NCBI GenBank assembly: GCA_041920415.1
Contig: JBHGYD010000032.1
Span: 50,265 to 114,264, forward strand
Source: JBHGYD01 sp041920415
Lineage (GTDB): Bacteria; Bacillota; Bacilli; Bacillales; Anoxybacillaceae
DNA: 64,000 nucleotides
Direction of reading: 5' to 3'
This document shows, one piece after another, positions 8,109-16,861 of this stretch. The notes under the pieces are model-generated. The model made no database searches. It was not told where the DNA came from and saw only the letters and a program-made list of their open reading frames with translations. Within the stretch, counting starts at the first letter, position 1. Each line of letters begins with the position of its first letter. Made by a program: the position numbers and the translations under genes.

Positions 8109-8474
8109 GATGAATCACCTACTTTCACTTCGTTTCGAAGCGGGAAATTATTGGACAATCCCTTCAAATGGACGAAGCTCTATAAACCGTCCCAACCTTG
8201 AATAAGAATGCCTTGTATGTTGAACTCGATACGCTGACGTATAGCTTCGTTCTCGCATTCGGTTAACATGGGACGCATGACGGTGGAAGATGTGACGTGA
8301 CAGATCTTTTCCTGTCCCCCACATCTTCCGCATTCACAGAGCAATCTGTACAAGGTAATTTGATTATGGGACATATGTTCGTTTGTTTCTACGAAAAGAA
8401 AAGGCGATTTATCTCCCACTTTCTTTCACTAGGCCGCACCTTGCCCAATTAGAAGTGGGAGTCTTCTCGCCTAT
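8109..8474 (-). other. hypE/hypF spacer with an unrecognised Cys-rich frame
   Basis: 366 bp separate hypF from the glutaredoxin-like gene, much more than elsewhere at this end of the operon. An open frame at 8180-8419 (GTG start, or ATG at 8374 for 64 aa) contains LLCECGRCGGQEKICH and ECENEAIRQRIEF. It has no convincing ribosome site and I do not recognise it. CTCCCACTT (8413-8421) and AAGTGGGAG (8453-8461) form a hairpin next to the glutaredoxin stop. It may be a relic of a mobile element or a divergent Cys-rich accessory protein. Confidence 0.35.
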
Positions 8475-8729
8475 TTAAGGTAAAGATTCCTCTTCCTTTG
8501 CGGACGGCAACGCAACCATGCATCCGCGACCGGAAACCCCTACTTGAATGACTCGCCCATCTTTCACTAAGACGGGAACGGTGCATCCCCCCGTTAAAGC
8601 GATGAGCTGCTTTAACGCTTCTTTGTCTTCTTCGACATCATATTCTACAAACTCTTCTCCGTCCCATAACAGAGTTTCTCGCAATTCCCTCGTATAAGGA
8701 CATCCTTTCGAACCATAAAGTTTCAGCAT
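8475..8729 (-). CDS. glutaredoxin-like protein, UXX-star type (Cys form)
   Basis: 84 aa, thioredoxin fold. It opens with MLKLYGSKGCPYTRELRETL, a CPYT active site at residues 10-13, followed by the cis-Pro motif CTVPVLVKDG and a second Cys near the end (SGRGCMVAL). The position of CPYT after YGSxG and the GRGC tail match the UXX-star family, whose members often carry selenocysteine; here both positions are ordinary Cys. GGAGGGTGAG seven bases before the ATG at 8729 fixes the start. Lying inside the hyp operon, it may serve redox protection of maturation; that is inference. Confidence 0.7.
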   Translation of the reverse strand: MLKLYGSKGCPYTRELRETLLWDGEEFVEYDVEEDKEALKQLIALTGGCTVPVLVKDGRVIQVGVSGRGCMVALPSAKEEESLP

Positions 8730-8785
8730 CTTTGTTCTCACCCTCCAAAGTGAGATTAATAGAATAACAATTTCTTCACGATTCA

Positions 8786-9820
8786 TTAACAGATACGTGG
8801 CAGTGGATCGCCGATAAGCATATCAATAATTCGCGTGCCTCCATAACGGGAACGTGCTAAAACTACTTTCTTTGGTTCTGCTTGTATTTCACCGATGCGC
8901 TGCGCATCCTCTCCTCCTGGCATGCTTCTAAGCGTTTTTAACGCGATATCGGCGTATTCCGGTGAAACGACGGCGAGAAACTGCCCTTCATTGGCAATAT
9001 GAAGGGGATCCAATCCTAAAATTTCACAGGCACCGCGTACTGCCGGGCGTACTGGAATTGCCTCTTCATCGAGCATAACAGCCATCTGAGCGTCCCGTGC
9101 TAATTCGTTTAATGCCGTAGCTACACCGCCTCGGGTTGGGTCGCGCAACCATCGCAACCCCGGAGCCGCCGCCTCAATAAGCGCCGATACAAATGGCCAA
9201 AGCGGACGAGTATCGGAAGTAAGATCGGCTTCCAAATCCAATTCCCCTCTAGCCAAGAGAACGGTAATCCCATGGTCTCCAATAGGACCAGACAGAATGA
9301 CTTGATCACCCGGTTGAACGTTTTTGGACGAAAGAGAAACGCGCGGATCTGTGAGTCCGATACCGGCAGTAGTGATGAACAGACCGTCCGCTTTTCCGTG
9401 TTCCACTACTTTCGTATCGCCCCCTACCACAGGCACTCCAGCACGTTGAGCCGCCTTAGCTATAGCAGCCACTTCCCGTTCCAATTCCGATGTCGCCAAC
9501 CCCGCTTCTAAAATAAGTGTAGTCACCAAAGCCAGCGGTTTGGCTCCCCCCATCGCCAAATCGTTTATCGTTCCATTGACGGCAAGTTCGCCGATAGACC
9601 CTCCTGGAAAGACGCGTGGATTGACAACAAAGCTATCTGCAGTAAACGCCAATCGGCGCCCATCTGCGTCAATATACGCCGCGTCATTTAATTCTGTCGG
9701 CTTGTCCCCCATCATATAAGGAACTAATAGCCCTTCGATCAGTCTTCGGCTGGCTTTCCCACCGGCGCCATGAGCCAATTCAATGTAAGAATCAGTAAAA
9801 TGCACTTTGGCAGTCTTCAT
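8786..9820 (-). CDS. hypE: hydrogenase maturation protein HypE
   Basis: An ATP-dependent dehydratase that converts the thiocarboxamide made by HypF on its C-terminal Cys into thiocyanate, the CN donor. The N-terminus carries ELAHGAGGKASRRLI, with GGSIGELAVNGTINDLAMGG and VVGGDTKVVEHG in the ATP-binding region typical of the PurM/SelD fold. The C-terminus ends in GDPLPRIC; this terminal Cys is the essential acceptor, so the protein is complete at 344 aa. The downstream glutaredoxin-like gene starts 57 bp after the stop. Confidence 0.97.
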   Translation of the reverse strand: MKTAKVHFTDSYIELAHGAGGKASRRLIEGLLVPYMMGDKPTELNDAAYIDADGRRLAFTADSFVVNPRVFPGGSIGELAVNGTINDLAMGGAKPLALVTTLILEAGLATSELEREVAAIAKAAQRAGVPVVGGDTKVVEHGKADGLFITTAGIGLTDPRVSLSSKNVQPGDQVILSGPIGDHGITVLLARGELDLEADLTSDTRPLWPFVSALIEAAAPGLRWLRDPTRGGVATALNELARDAQMAVMLDEEAIPVRPAVRGACEILGLDPLHIANEGQFLAVVSPEYADIALKTLRSMPGGEDAQRIGEIQAEPKKVVLARSRYGGTRIIDMLIGDPLPRIC

Positions 9821-9852
9821 GTTCGTTCCTTCCTTTCTTCTTGATGCAACGA

Positions 9853-10542
9853 TTATTTAAGTAGTTCAGAAAAAATATCCCAGATCATATAACTACCGAA
9901 AAATAAGCTGATGAACCCTGCCACCGCCCGAATTCGAAAACGTATCGTGTTTCGCTTCGCTACCATCGTAAGAGCCGGCGCAGCGATGAATAATGTCATC
10001 GAAAACATCCCAAGAGCTGTTCCCAAACCGAAAATCAAAAGCCAAAAGATCGCCATTTCTAAGCTTGGTGAAGCTTGCATGGCGAGTACAGCGACAGCAC
10101 CGCTTCCTGCAAGACCATGCACGAGACCAAAACCGAAAGTAATCCATTGCCGGCGCTCCAATTTCACCGTCGGGTGACGATGTCCAGGACGATGAAAATG
10201 CGCGTGGATCGTTTCATCATGCGAATGAACGTCATAATGGACACGCTCTTTGATCACTTTCCAAAGCGTAGTTACACCGAGCAAAATAAGAAGAATCCCT
10301 ACCCCTGTGTCAACAAAGCTCTCAAAAAACGGAGGGATTTCTAAATGTAAGATTAATAGCGGAAGCCCGACAAGAGCGATCGGAATTAAGTGGCCTCCCC
10401 CCCAAATAAGACCAAGCCGGGCGGCAGGCCAAAGTCTCCGTTCTTCGGAGACGAGAGTCGAAACAGCTACGACATGATCGGGGTCTAATGAATGACGAAC
10501 CCCAAGAAAAAGAGCCACTCCAAGCAGGACAAGCCAATCCAT
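9853..10542 (-). CDS. NicO/UreH-type nickel permease
   Basis: A membrane protein of 229 aa that probably imports Ni2+ for the hydrogenase. The first helices contain RHSLDPDHVVAVSTL, an H-x4-D-H signature of nickel/cobalt permeases. A His-rich loop follows (HSHDETIHAHFHRPGHRH), then FGFGLVHGLAGSGAV and three or more further hydrophobic segments. The ATG at 10542 has GGAAGGAG upstream. A longer frame reaches into hypD but lacks homology there. Its place between hypD and hypE supports the nickel role. Confidence 0.85.
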   Translation of the reverse strand: MDWLVLLGVALFLGVRHSLDPDHVVAVSTLVSEERRLWPAARLGLIWGGGHLIPIALVGLPLLILHLEIPPFFESFVDTGVGILLILLGVTTLWKVIKERVHYDVHSHDETIHAHFHRPGHRHPTVKLERRQWITFGFGLVHGLAGSGAVAVLAMQASPSLEMAIFWLLIFGLGTALGMFSMTLFIAAPALTMVAKRNTIRFRIRAVAGFISLFFGSYMIWDIFSELLK

Positions 10543-10562
10543 AAAAAATATCTCCTTCCCTT

Positions 10563-11684
10563 TTATTTCCCCACTGCATCTTGCAAATGGACGTAATGGT
10601 AATAGGCAGCGCATGCTCCTTCCGATGACACCATGAGAGCTCCTACAGGATGTTCCGGAGTGCATTCTTTGCCAAACAGTTTGCATTGATGTGGTTTTAA
10701 CACGCCTTTTAATACTTCGCCACATTGTGCCATTTGCGGATCGTTCACGCGAGCTCCCTCGACTTGGAAACGAACCTCCGCATCCCACTTGGCGAATTCA
10801 GGGCGCAATTTTAGCGCAGACTGCGGAATAGTCCCAAGTCCCCTCCATTCGAAAAGAGGTCGAACTTCAAAAACTTCTTTCATGACGTCAAGCGCAGAAA
10901 TATTTCCTTCGGATGGAACGACACGACTATATTGATTTTCCACTTCAAACCGCCCTTCGCGCATTTGTTTCACAAGCATGAGGATCGATTGCAATAAATC
11001 CAGCGGTTCAAAACCGGAGATGACTATAGGTTTTCGGTATTTTTTCGCGATAAATTCATAAGGCCGGGCGCCGATTACCGATGAAACATGACCAGGTCCA
11101 ATAAACCCGTCAATGCGCATATCCGGAGAATTCAAAATCGCCTGAATCGCCGGTATAATAAGGACATGATTGGAAAATACAGAAAAATTGGACACATCCA
11201 GTTCACGAGCGCGCATCAGCGTCAATGCCGTTGACGGAGCGGTCGTTTCAAAACCAATCGCAAACAGCACAACTTGCCGATCAGGATGATCCATCGCTAT
11301 TTTTAAAGCATCTAAAGGAGAGTAAACCATACGGATATCGGCCCCTCTAGCTTTTAGTTCGAGAGGCGTTCCATGTTTCCCTGGAACGCGCATCACATCA
11401 CCGAAAGCGGTAAAAATCACGTTCGGCTGCTGGGCAATAGACAGCCCATCGTCCATACGTCCCATTGGAAGAACACAGACAGGGCATCCCGGTCCATGGA
11501 CAAGTTCAATATTTTCCGGCAACAGATTTTGCAATCCAAATCGAAAAATAGAAAATGTATGTCCTCCGCAAACTTCCATAAAACGATAATGATAATCTGG
11601 ATTGACGAGACGGTGGATTTCTTCCGATATCTTGCGGATTAATTCCGGGTCGCGAAACTCGTCAACATATTTCATCGTCGTCAT
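10563..11684 (-). CDS. hypD: hydrogenase maturation protein HypD
   Basis: An Fe-S protein that, with HypC, carries the iron while CN and CO are attached. Family motifs: MEVCGGHTFSIFRFGL, LVHGPGCPVCVLP, FAIGFETTAPSTALT, GFIGPGHVSSVIGARPYEF and the C-terminal cluster cysteines (MAQCGEVL, HQCKLFGKECTPEHPVGALMVSSEG). At 373 aa it is full length. The ATG at 11684 is preferred over the adjacent TTG because GGGAGGTG lies seven bases before it. Confidence 0.97.
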   Translation of the reverse strand: MTTMKYVDEFRDPELIRKISEEIHRLVNPDYHYRFMEVCGGHTFSIFRFGLQNLLPENIELVHGPGCPVCVLPMGRMDDGLSIAQQPNVIFTAFGDVMRVPGKHGTPLELKARGADIRMVYSPLDALKIAMDHPDRQVVLFAIGFETTAPSTALTLMRARELDVSNFSVFSNHVLIIPAIQAILNSPDMRIDGFIGPGHVSSVIGARPYEFIAKKYRKPIVISGFEPLDLLQSILMLVKQMREGRFEVENQYSRVVPSEGNISALDVMKEVFEVRPLFEWRGLGTIPQSALKLRPEFAKWDAEVRFQVEGARVNDPQMAQCGEVLKGVLKPHQCKLFGKECTPEHPVGALMVSSEGACAAYYHYVHLQDAVGK

Positions 11685-11832
11685 CAAATTACACCTCCCA
11701 TATTTGGATCAACAACGACCCCCATCTGCATACATATCGTCTTATACGGAACAAGTCATCATCGACAAACAATCTGTCTTTTGTTGCATCAAGCCTCCAA
11801 CTCTGTCTATTCATATAAAAGGCATGACATGT

Positions 11833-12114
11833 TCAAATTTTTTCTTTATCAAATTGGTAACCTTTTACTTCCTCTATCGCTTCGTCCGATTCATCAAACA
11901 TGCTAAGCAATCTCAATTGTTCAGTCGCCTGTTCTTCACTGATTTTGCTCATCGCAAAACCAACGTGAATAAGCACCCAATCTCCAAGAAGGGGTCTTTC
12001 ATTTTTCAATAGGTCAATGTTAATCTTGCGGCGCACACCGCAAACATCCACCACGGCATAATGATGATCATCATCAAACATTTCTACAATTTGGCCTGGA
12101 ATAGCTAAACACAT
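11833..12114 (-). CDS. hypC: hydrogenase assembly chaperone HypC
   Basis: A small chaperone that delivers the Fe(CN)2CO unit from HypD to the large subunit. It starts with MCLAIPGQIVEM; the Cys-2 exposed after removal of Met is the essential ligand. The OB-fold core follows (VDVCGVRRKINIDLL, LLGDWVLIHVGFAMSKI). At 93 aa it has a slightly long acidic tail. TGGGGGGACG precedes the ATG. A 145-bp spacer separates it from hypD. Confidence 0.96.
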   Translation of the reverse strand: MCLAIPGQIVEMFDDDHHYAVVDVCGVRRKINIDLLKNERPLLGDWVLIHVGFAMSKISEEQATEQLRLLSMFDESDEAIEEVKGYQFDKEKI

Positions 12115-12284
12115 GAATGCGTCCCCCCATTTTGTAATAAATTTAAAATTTCAGACGTTTCATTTTACATATAATAAAAAGTAAGAGTTCATTCAAAAAC
12201 GCCGAAAATCTTTCTTGCAACTTATATAGATTGGTAGTTCCCTCAAACTAGAAGGATTCTCTTACTCTCTATGTTTAGTACCAT

Positions 12285-13385
12285 TTACACGAATTCAAGA
12301 CGCCAAATGATGACACGGTTATTTCCCGAATCAGCGATGGCCAGCCGATTTTGATGACACCAAATCCCGTACGGCCAGCATAGTGAATCCCTCGTCACGG
12401 CTTGCCAGCGATTTTCTCCCATCCCTTCGAAATCCGCCTGACCAATAACGTACGAAGCAGGATGATACGCGCCTTTTCGCGGCAACTCAGTAAAAAGAAG
12501 GATGCGGCTGTTGGCCGTATCTGCCACCGCAAGCAAATTGCCGCATAGTGCGATCCCGTAAGGAAACCGGAATCGCCGGGGGCCTTGCGGGACATGGGGA
12601 AGTTCAAATGACTGAGTAAAATCTTGTTGACCGAGAACTAAATCAGCTGGCCGGTCTATCTCTGGAGGCGGCGTATAACCGAGGACGCGGTGATTGCCCG
12701 CATCCGCAACGTATAACGTATTTCCATCGCCGGCAAGAGCGTGAGGCCAGCGATACGTATCCATTCCTACGCCTTTTCCCCGATTTTCGCTGTTCACATA
12801 ACCATTGGGTTGTCCAAGAATCAAATCGGGAACATGGCCATCTTCCGGTAAACCTTTCCATCCTAACACTCTGCGATTTCCCGTATCCGCTACGTAAAAC
12901 CATCCATTAATGTAAGCAAAACCATACGGCCAATAAAATCCAGTCGGACTGACTTTCCCTCCCCGATTAGGGGATGTTCCCGACAAATCGGCCTGTCCTA
13001 AAACATAATCGGGAGGCTGGTTATTTATTTTCGGCAATGTTTCCCAAATGAGCAGACGATGGTGCCACGCATCTGCGACAAATAGCTTTCCTTCAATGAC
13101 CGCAACGCTAGTTGGGAGATAAAACAGTTTTGGTCCCTCTGTTTCAAAATCAGGCTGACCTAAAACGATGTCAGCCGGCGCATTATCGTTTTCCGGCCAG
13201 CCGTACCAAATGAGTACTCGATGGTTGCCGCTGTCGGCCACCACCACAACATCATCGTCTATATACACTCCCCGTGGTGCATAAAGATGAATCCGATTTG
13301 GCTGAGCCGGGGGCAACGCAAGACCGCCGGGGGCCGGTCCCCCCAACCACCGCTCGGGATAAGCGGTCAACCTAATCGTATCCAT
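12285..13385 (-). CDS. NHL-repeat beta-propeller protein of the hydrogenase operon
   Basis: 366 aa built of about six repeats, each with a VADSGNHRVLIW-type blade end and a DxVLGQxDF linker, for example ADIVLGQPDF, PDYVLGQADL, PDLILGQPNG and ADLVLGQQDF. No signal peptide is visible, so it is probably cytoplasmic. The ATG at 13385 overlaps the end of the NifU-Rieske gene by 19 bp and has GGAGG upstream. NHL genes are recurrent partners of group 1h hydrogenases; a scaffold role is inferred. Confidence 0.85.
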   Translation of the reverse strand: MDTIRLTAYPERWLGGPAPGGLALPPAQPNRIHLYAPRGVYIDDDVVVVADSGNHRVLIWYGWPENDNAPADIVLGQPDFETEGPKLFYLPTSVAVIEGKLFVADAWHHRLLIWETLPKINNQPPDYVLGQADLSGTSPNRGGKVSPTGFYWPYGFAYINGWFYVADTGNRRVLGWKGLPEDGHVPDLILGQPNGYVNSENRGKGVGMDTYRWPHALAGDGNTLYVADAGNHRVLGYTPPPEIDRPADLVLGQQDFTQSFELPHVPQGPRRFRFPYGIALCGNLLAVADTANSRILLFTELPRKGAYHPASYVIGQADFEGMGENRWQAVTRDSLCWPYGIWCHQNRLAIADSGNNRVIIWRLEFV

Positions 13386-14218
13386 ATTTTCTGATCCTCC
13401 ACCAGTACTGGAAATGGTTCTAGTTGCACGTGAGGTGCCGTCATGCATTCCCCGGTTGATAAATCAAAACGGAAGCCATGCCATGGACAAGTAATAATAG
13501 AGCCGTCCACCAGTCCTCCGTCAAGAGGCATCCCCATATGAGGACACTGATTGCGAAATGCCATTACTTTTCCATCCATGCGAACTAGCAAAACGTCGTG
13601 CTCCTTATGCGAAAAGCGAACAGGACGCCCTTCTTCCAGCTCCGAGACGAATGGTCCTTGTACCCATCCATTTTGTTCTAAATTTCCAGTATCATCCATG
13701 ACGTGCAACGGCAAGTAGCCGGAGGCCACTTCCTCTTCGACCATGACAACATTTTCAATTTCTGGAACGCGGGCTTTAATCGCTTCCTCAACCCCATTTT
13801 TCAGCGTCACAGCGGATAGGGAACAACCGGAGCAAGCTCCTTGGAGGCGGACATAAACCGTCCTTCCTTCTACTTTAACTAGTTCCACGCCACCGCCATG
13901 CGAACGCATATAAGGACGCACTTCTTCAAGAGCGGCAGCGACACGGGTAAACAAATCTTGTTTAATGATTCCGTGCATCAAAAACATTGCATAAATGGAA
14001 GGGTCTTCTACTGCCTTCAGTAGCAATTCTTTTCCCGCCTCCGTTTCACGAAACGTACGCACAAGCTTTCTAAGAGCATGTTCGTGAAACGCTTCGATGG
14101 CTTTTTTCAATTCCATCGCCTTCATCCGAGCGTCTTCTGGCAGTCCCTTAATCGAGTCCAACACCCGGTCCACCCGTTCGGCCAAAGCTTGAAAGTCCTC
14201 TTCTTGCAGAACTTTCAT
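13367..14218 (-). CDS. NifU-like/Rieske fusion, probable hydrogenase electron-transfer protein
   Basis: 283 aa in three parts: a helical N-terminus (1-90), a NifU C-terminal domain with GACSGCS (C129, C132), and a Rieske domain with QCPHMGMPLDGG and TCPWHGF (C225, H227, C244, H247) that would hold a [2Fe-2S] cluster. Proteins of this kind are encoded with group 1h hydrogenases and are thought to carry electrons from the small subunit towards the quinone pool. It starts two bases after the preceding stop, so the two genes are probably coupled. Confidence 0.85.
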   Translation of the reverse strand: MKVLQEEDFQALAERVDRVLDSIKGLPEDARMKAMELKKAIEAFHEHALRKLVRTFRETEAGKELLLKAVEDPSIYAMFLMHGIIKQDLFTRVAAALEEVRPYMRSHGGGVELVKVEGRTVYVRLQGACSGCSLSAVTLKNGVEEAIKARVPEIENVVMVEEEVASGYLPLHVMDDTGNLEQNGWVQGPFVSELEEGRPVRFSHKEHDVLLVRMDGKVMAFRNQCPHMGMPLDGGLVDGSIITCPWHGFRFDLSTGECMTAPHVQLEPFPVLVEDQKIWIRLG

Positions 14219-14220
14219 GA

Positions 14221-14598
14221 TTATTCACCTCCAAAAGCCAATGTTTGCTCAAGTGCTTCTTCGGTTTTCCGATGCAATAGAGCTGCAAATGTTTGTTTGG
14301 CCATCTCCTGCAACATTTCTCCAACCGTAACACGTTCAACAATGTTAGAAAGATCATTGACTCGCTGATTGGCTAAAGCCTGCAAAATCAAGCAAGAACC
14401 CGCCGGATTATCAAGGAGAGCATCGCGAAAGAAAGCGTCCACAAATTCATTCAGCCATATTCCCTCTCCTTGAGGATTTGCGCGAAGCCGTTCCAACGCT
14501 TTTTGCGCCCCTTCATTGCGCTGGATGATGCGTTCACTAAAACGGTCAACCGCCATAGCCAACAAAAGATTAAAGTATTGTTGTTCGTGGGGATTCAT
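14221..14598 (-). CDS. conserved 125-aa hydrogenase-operon protein, function unknown
   Basis: Mostly helical and acidic, without Cys motifs or membrane segments: AMAVDRFSERIIQRNEG, LNEFVDAFFRDALLDNP, ALANQRVNDLSNIVERV. I do not recognise the family. It lies between the TPR protein and the NifU-Rieske protein (two-base gap to the latter), so a role in assembly of the hydrogenase or its electron carrier is likely but inferred. Confidence 0.7.
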   Translation of the reverse strand: MNPHEQQYFNLLLAMAVDRFSERIIQRNEGAQKALERLRANPQGEGIWLNEFVDAFFRDALLDNPAGSCLILQALANQRVNDLSNIVERVTVGEMLQEMAKQTFAALLHRKTEEALEQTLAFGGE

Positions 14599-14624
14599 GC
14601 TATCTTTCCTCTCTTTCTCACATT

Positions 14625-15848
14625 TTACTGTTCCATTTTTTCATTGGATGCTGCTTGCTTCCGCTTAAGGGCAATTTCCGCTAATATGTCTTCGATGGCA
14701 TTCGCTGCCTCATGTTCTCCATATGTACGAAACAATCGACTGGCCTCTTCCAATCGAGGCACTGCTCGAGAAAACGCGCCTAGATGTGCCAACGCATTCC
14801 CTTGATTAGCTAAGACGCGGGCATATCCTAGCGGATCTTCTTTAGGACGGCGCACTTCAAGCACATCTTCATAAAGAGCTACCGCTTCCCAAAGATTTTC
14901 TTCGAGATGAGATGTTTTCACATGTTGTAGCGCATTGGCTAGATTGACCGTGGCACTTGCCCAAAGTTCCGGGTGTGTATCTTTTTTAAAAATGCGCAAA
15001 GCCTCTCTCAATGACTGAATCGCTGTCGCAGTGCGCAAATAAGCGCTGCGGTCTAAAGACGGCATGGCCAAATACGCTAATGCAAGATTCATATGAGTAG
15101 TAGCATACTCTTCTGGATAAGTGTCTTTTCGATATACTTTCAGTGCTTCATGATAACATTTGACTGCTTCTAGAAGAGAACCTTTCCGTCCTTCGGCGCC
15201 AGTTTGATACACTGAGCCTAATTGAAACCACAGTTCAGCCCTAGCTTCCTGAAAGGAAGACGTTTCTAAAAGAGCAAGGGCTTTGCGGTATCCTTCTACC
15301 GTTTCCTTTCCGTGATCACCAAGCATTTGTTTTGTCGCCGCCCATTCAGCATAAAGCCGAGCGGAAAAAACAGGAGACACGTCCTCTACTATAGTGGCGG
15401 CTTCGAAAAGAAGCGAAAGCCCCGTTGGCCAATCTTTTCGTTGAAACACATCGTACGCTTGAGTTGCCAATAAAAACGCCCGTATTTCTCCTGTAGTATC
15501 ACCAAGCGGCGGAGGAGTTTCACACAATTTAAGGCGCCACGCCACTGCATCCAAAAGAAAGGAGAGATCCCCTGAGAGCACTTCTTTGGCCAAAGTATAC
15601 GTATGTGCTTGTGGATCCAAAATAAAACGGTTGTAAGTAGCTTCCGGCCCTTCCGGCAATAATGTTAAAACCTCGTCTTCGCTTTTTCCCTCAATCGCCG
15701 CAGCAAAAAAGCACCAGCTCTCCGGCCAACTATCCGGAAAATGTCCGCGGAGAAGAAGGGATATGAATTGATCTGCTTCTGGAACAGGTGGTAAAAGAAA
15801 AAAACCTGCCGCTCCAGGAAAAACACCGATTGGCTGTGGCTGCAGCAC
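14625..15848 (-). CDS. tetratricopeptide-repeat protein of the hydrogenase operon
   Basis: 407 aa. Residues from about 130 onward form TPR-like helical pairs (ARLYAEWAATKQMLGDHG, ARAELWFQLGSVYQTGAEG, YATTHMNLALAYLAMPS, LWASATVNLANALQHVKTS, YARVLANQGNALAHLGAFS). The N-terminal 120 residues are of unknown type. The GTG start at 15848 follows AAGGGGGATTAACA. TPR proteins accompany group 1h hydrogenases; it may act as an assembly scaffold. A repeat element separates it from the upstream gene. Confidence 0.8.
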   Translation of the reverse strand: MLQPQPIGVFPGAAGFFLLPPVPEADQFISLLLRGHFPDSWPESWCFFAAAIEGKSEDEVLTLLPEGPEATYNRFILDPQAHTYTLAKEVLSGDLSFLLDAVAWRLKLCETPPPLGDTTGEIRAFLLATQAYDVFQRKDWPTGLSLLFEAATIVEDVSPVFSARLYAEWAATKQMLGDHGKETVEGYRKALALLETSSFQEARAELWFQLGSVYQTGAEGRKGSLLEAVKCYHEALKVYRKDTYPEEYATTHMNLALAYLAMPSLDRSAYLRTATAIQSLREALRIFKKDTHPELWASATVNLANALQHVKTSHLEENLWEAVALYEDVLEVRRPKEDPLGYARVLANQGNALAHLGAFSRAVPRLEEASRLFRTYGEHEAANAIEDILAEIALKRKQAASNEKMEQ

Positions 15849-15888
15849 TGTTAATCCCCCTTTTATACAACTAAATGTGGAAACGAAA

Positions 15889-16100
15889 ACTGAACCTCTG
15901 CTCGACTAAAGTCGGCATGTTCTGACGTACTAAAGAGTTTTTCCTACACCTGCGTGCAGGCAATCATTCTTGTTCCGTTAAGTATCATGGACAAACACCT
16001 CACTGATGTTTAACACCCTGTTGGCCCGGTTCAAAACCGTTTTCCACTTCATCCCGATGACTCAAGTCACGGGATGAAGTGGCTATATACTTTTGTAATG
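15889..16100 (-). repeat. intra-operon repeat, copy 1 of 3
   Basis: About 205 bp shared with copies at 18713-18896 and 19919-20126, all in the same orientation. Read on the minus strand it starts CAAAAGTATATAGCCAC, continues with CCCGTGACTTGAGTCATCGGG, CGGTTTTGAACCG and GATACTTAACGGAACAAG, and ends CGACTTTAGTCGAGCAGAGG. It begins within a few bases of the stop codon at 16102. The paired short hairpins recall the 3' ends (omega-RNA regions) of TnpB elements, but no tnpB frame is present. Confidence 0.8.
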
Positions 16101-16101
16101 A

Positions 16102-16404
16102 TTACTTCTCCGTCATCGTACCGGAACAAAAAAGTGGTATGCGAAGCGCTCCATATTGATCATCCCATACAGCATCACGAATTCCTGGCGGCACACCTTC
16201 AGGCAAAATTTCTTGGACAAACATGCTTCGATCTCCACGAGAATTGCGTAGTTTTAACAGTAATCCGCCCGCTCCCAAATGACTGACCGGCATCACCCAC
16301 AGTTCTTCGCCACGTACTAAAGCGATAGCGGTTCCTGTAGGGAACCGCACCGCTTCTTCGGCAGGAATATGTAGATAACCCGTTGAGGTCAGTTCAAACT
16401 TCAC
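16102..16404 (-). CDS. 100-aa hydrogenase-operon protein, function unknown
   Basis: Beta-rich, no Cys cluster: TSTGYLHIPAEEAVRF, ALVRGEELWVMPVSH, GAGGLLLKLRNSRGDRSM, GIRDAVWDDQYGALRIPLF. The GTG start at 16404 has GGAGGG seven bases upstream and overlaps the protease gene by 11 bp, so translation is probably coupled. I do not recognise the family; linkage to the protease suggests a maturation or assembly role. Confidence 0.7.
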   Translation of the reverse strand: MKFELTSTGYLHIPAEEAVRFPTGTAIALVRGEELWVMPVSHLGAGGLLLKLRNSRGDRSMFVQEILPEGVPPGIRDAVWDDQYGALRIPLFCSGTMTEK

Positions 16405-16861
16405 TTTTTTTCCCTCCTAAGCGTTGAAGCAATTCCTCCGCCAAACGATCTAAAGCTGCTTCCACGGTTGGAGACAATCCAAATCCGTACGATAAGTTTT
16501 CGGCTTCGATCAGGAAAACGGTCACTTTCTTCGGAAAGCGGCTTTTTAGAAGCCACCGACCTAAGGCAATCGCATGATCCCAGCGAAAATCGTGAAGGTT
16601 GAGATCTTTTAAGGGAGGAGTTTCCACCTCTTCACCCGGAATTTCAAAAATCGTGCCCGGTTCAGCTCCTGACTTACAGGCATCTACAAGAATCAGTTGA
16701 TCTGCATCCCCGATTTGAAAAGCTACATCCATGCCAGCAGTTCCACCATCAGCCAAACGGACTCCCGGGGGAACCCCTTGTTCCCACAATTTGCGGATCA
16801 GCATAGGTCCCGCTCCATCATCACTTCGGAGCAAATTGCCACATCCAATAATAACGGTCAT
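16394..16861 (-). CDS. hupD: hydrogenase maturation endopeptidase (HupD/HybD type)
   Basis: Removes the C-terminal extension of the large subunit once nickel is in place. It shows IIGCGNLLRSDDGAG at the N-terminus, LADGGTAGMD, LILVDACKSGAEPGTI and NLHDFRWDHAIALGRW, which together supply the acidic and His nickel-sensing residues of the family. At 155 aa it is full length. It lies 170 bp downstream of the large-subunit gene; that spacer holds no other gene. The presence of this protease fits the processed type of large subunit seen upstream. Confidence 0.93.
   Translation of the reverse strand: MTVIIGCGNLLRSDDGAGPMLIRKLWEQGVPPGVRLADGGTAGMDVAFQIGDADQLILVDACKSGAEPGTIFEIPGEEVETPPLKDLNLHDFRWDHAIALGRWLLKSRFPKKVTVFLIEAENLSYGFGLSPTVEAALDRLAEELLQRLGGKKSEV

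Noticed and set aside
10543..10788. Extended N-terminus of the nickel permease
   Set aside because: The extension is antisense-like low-homology sequence overlapping hypD; a good ribosome site precedes the ATG at 10542.
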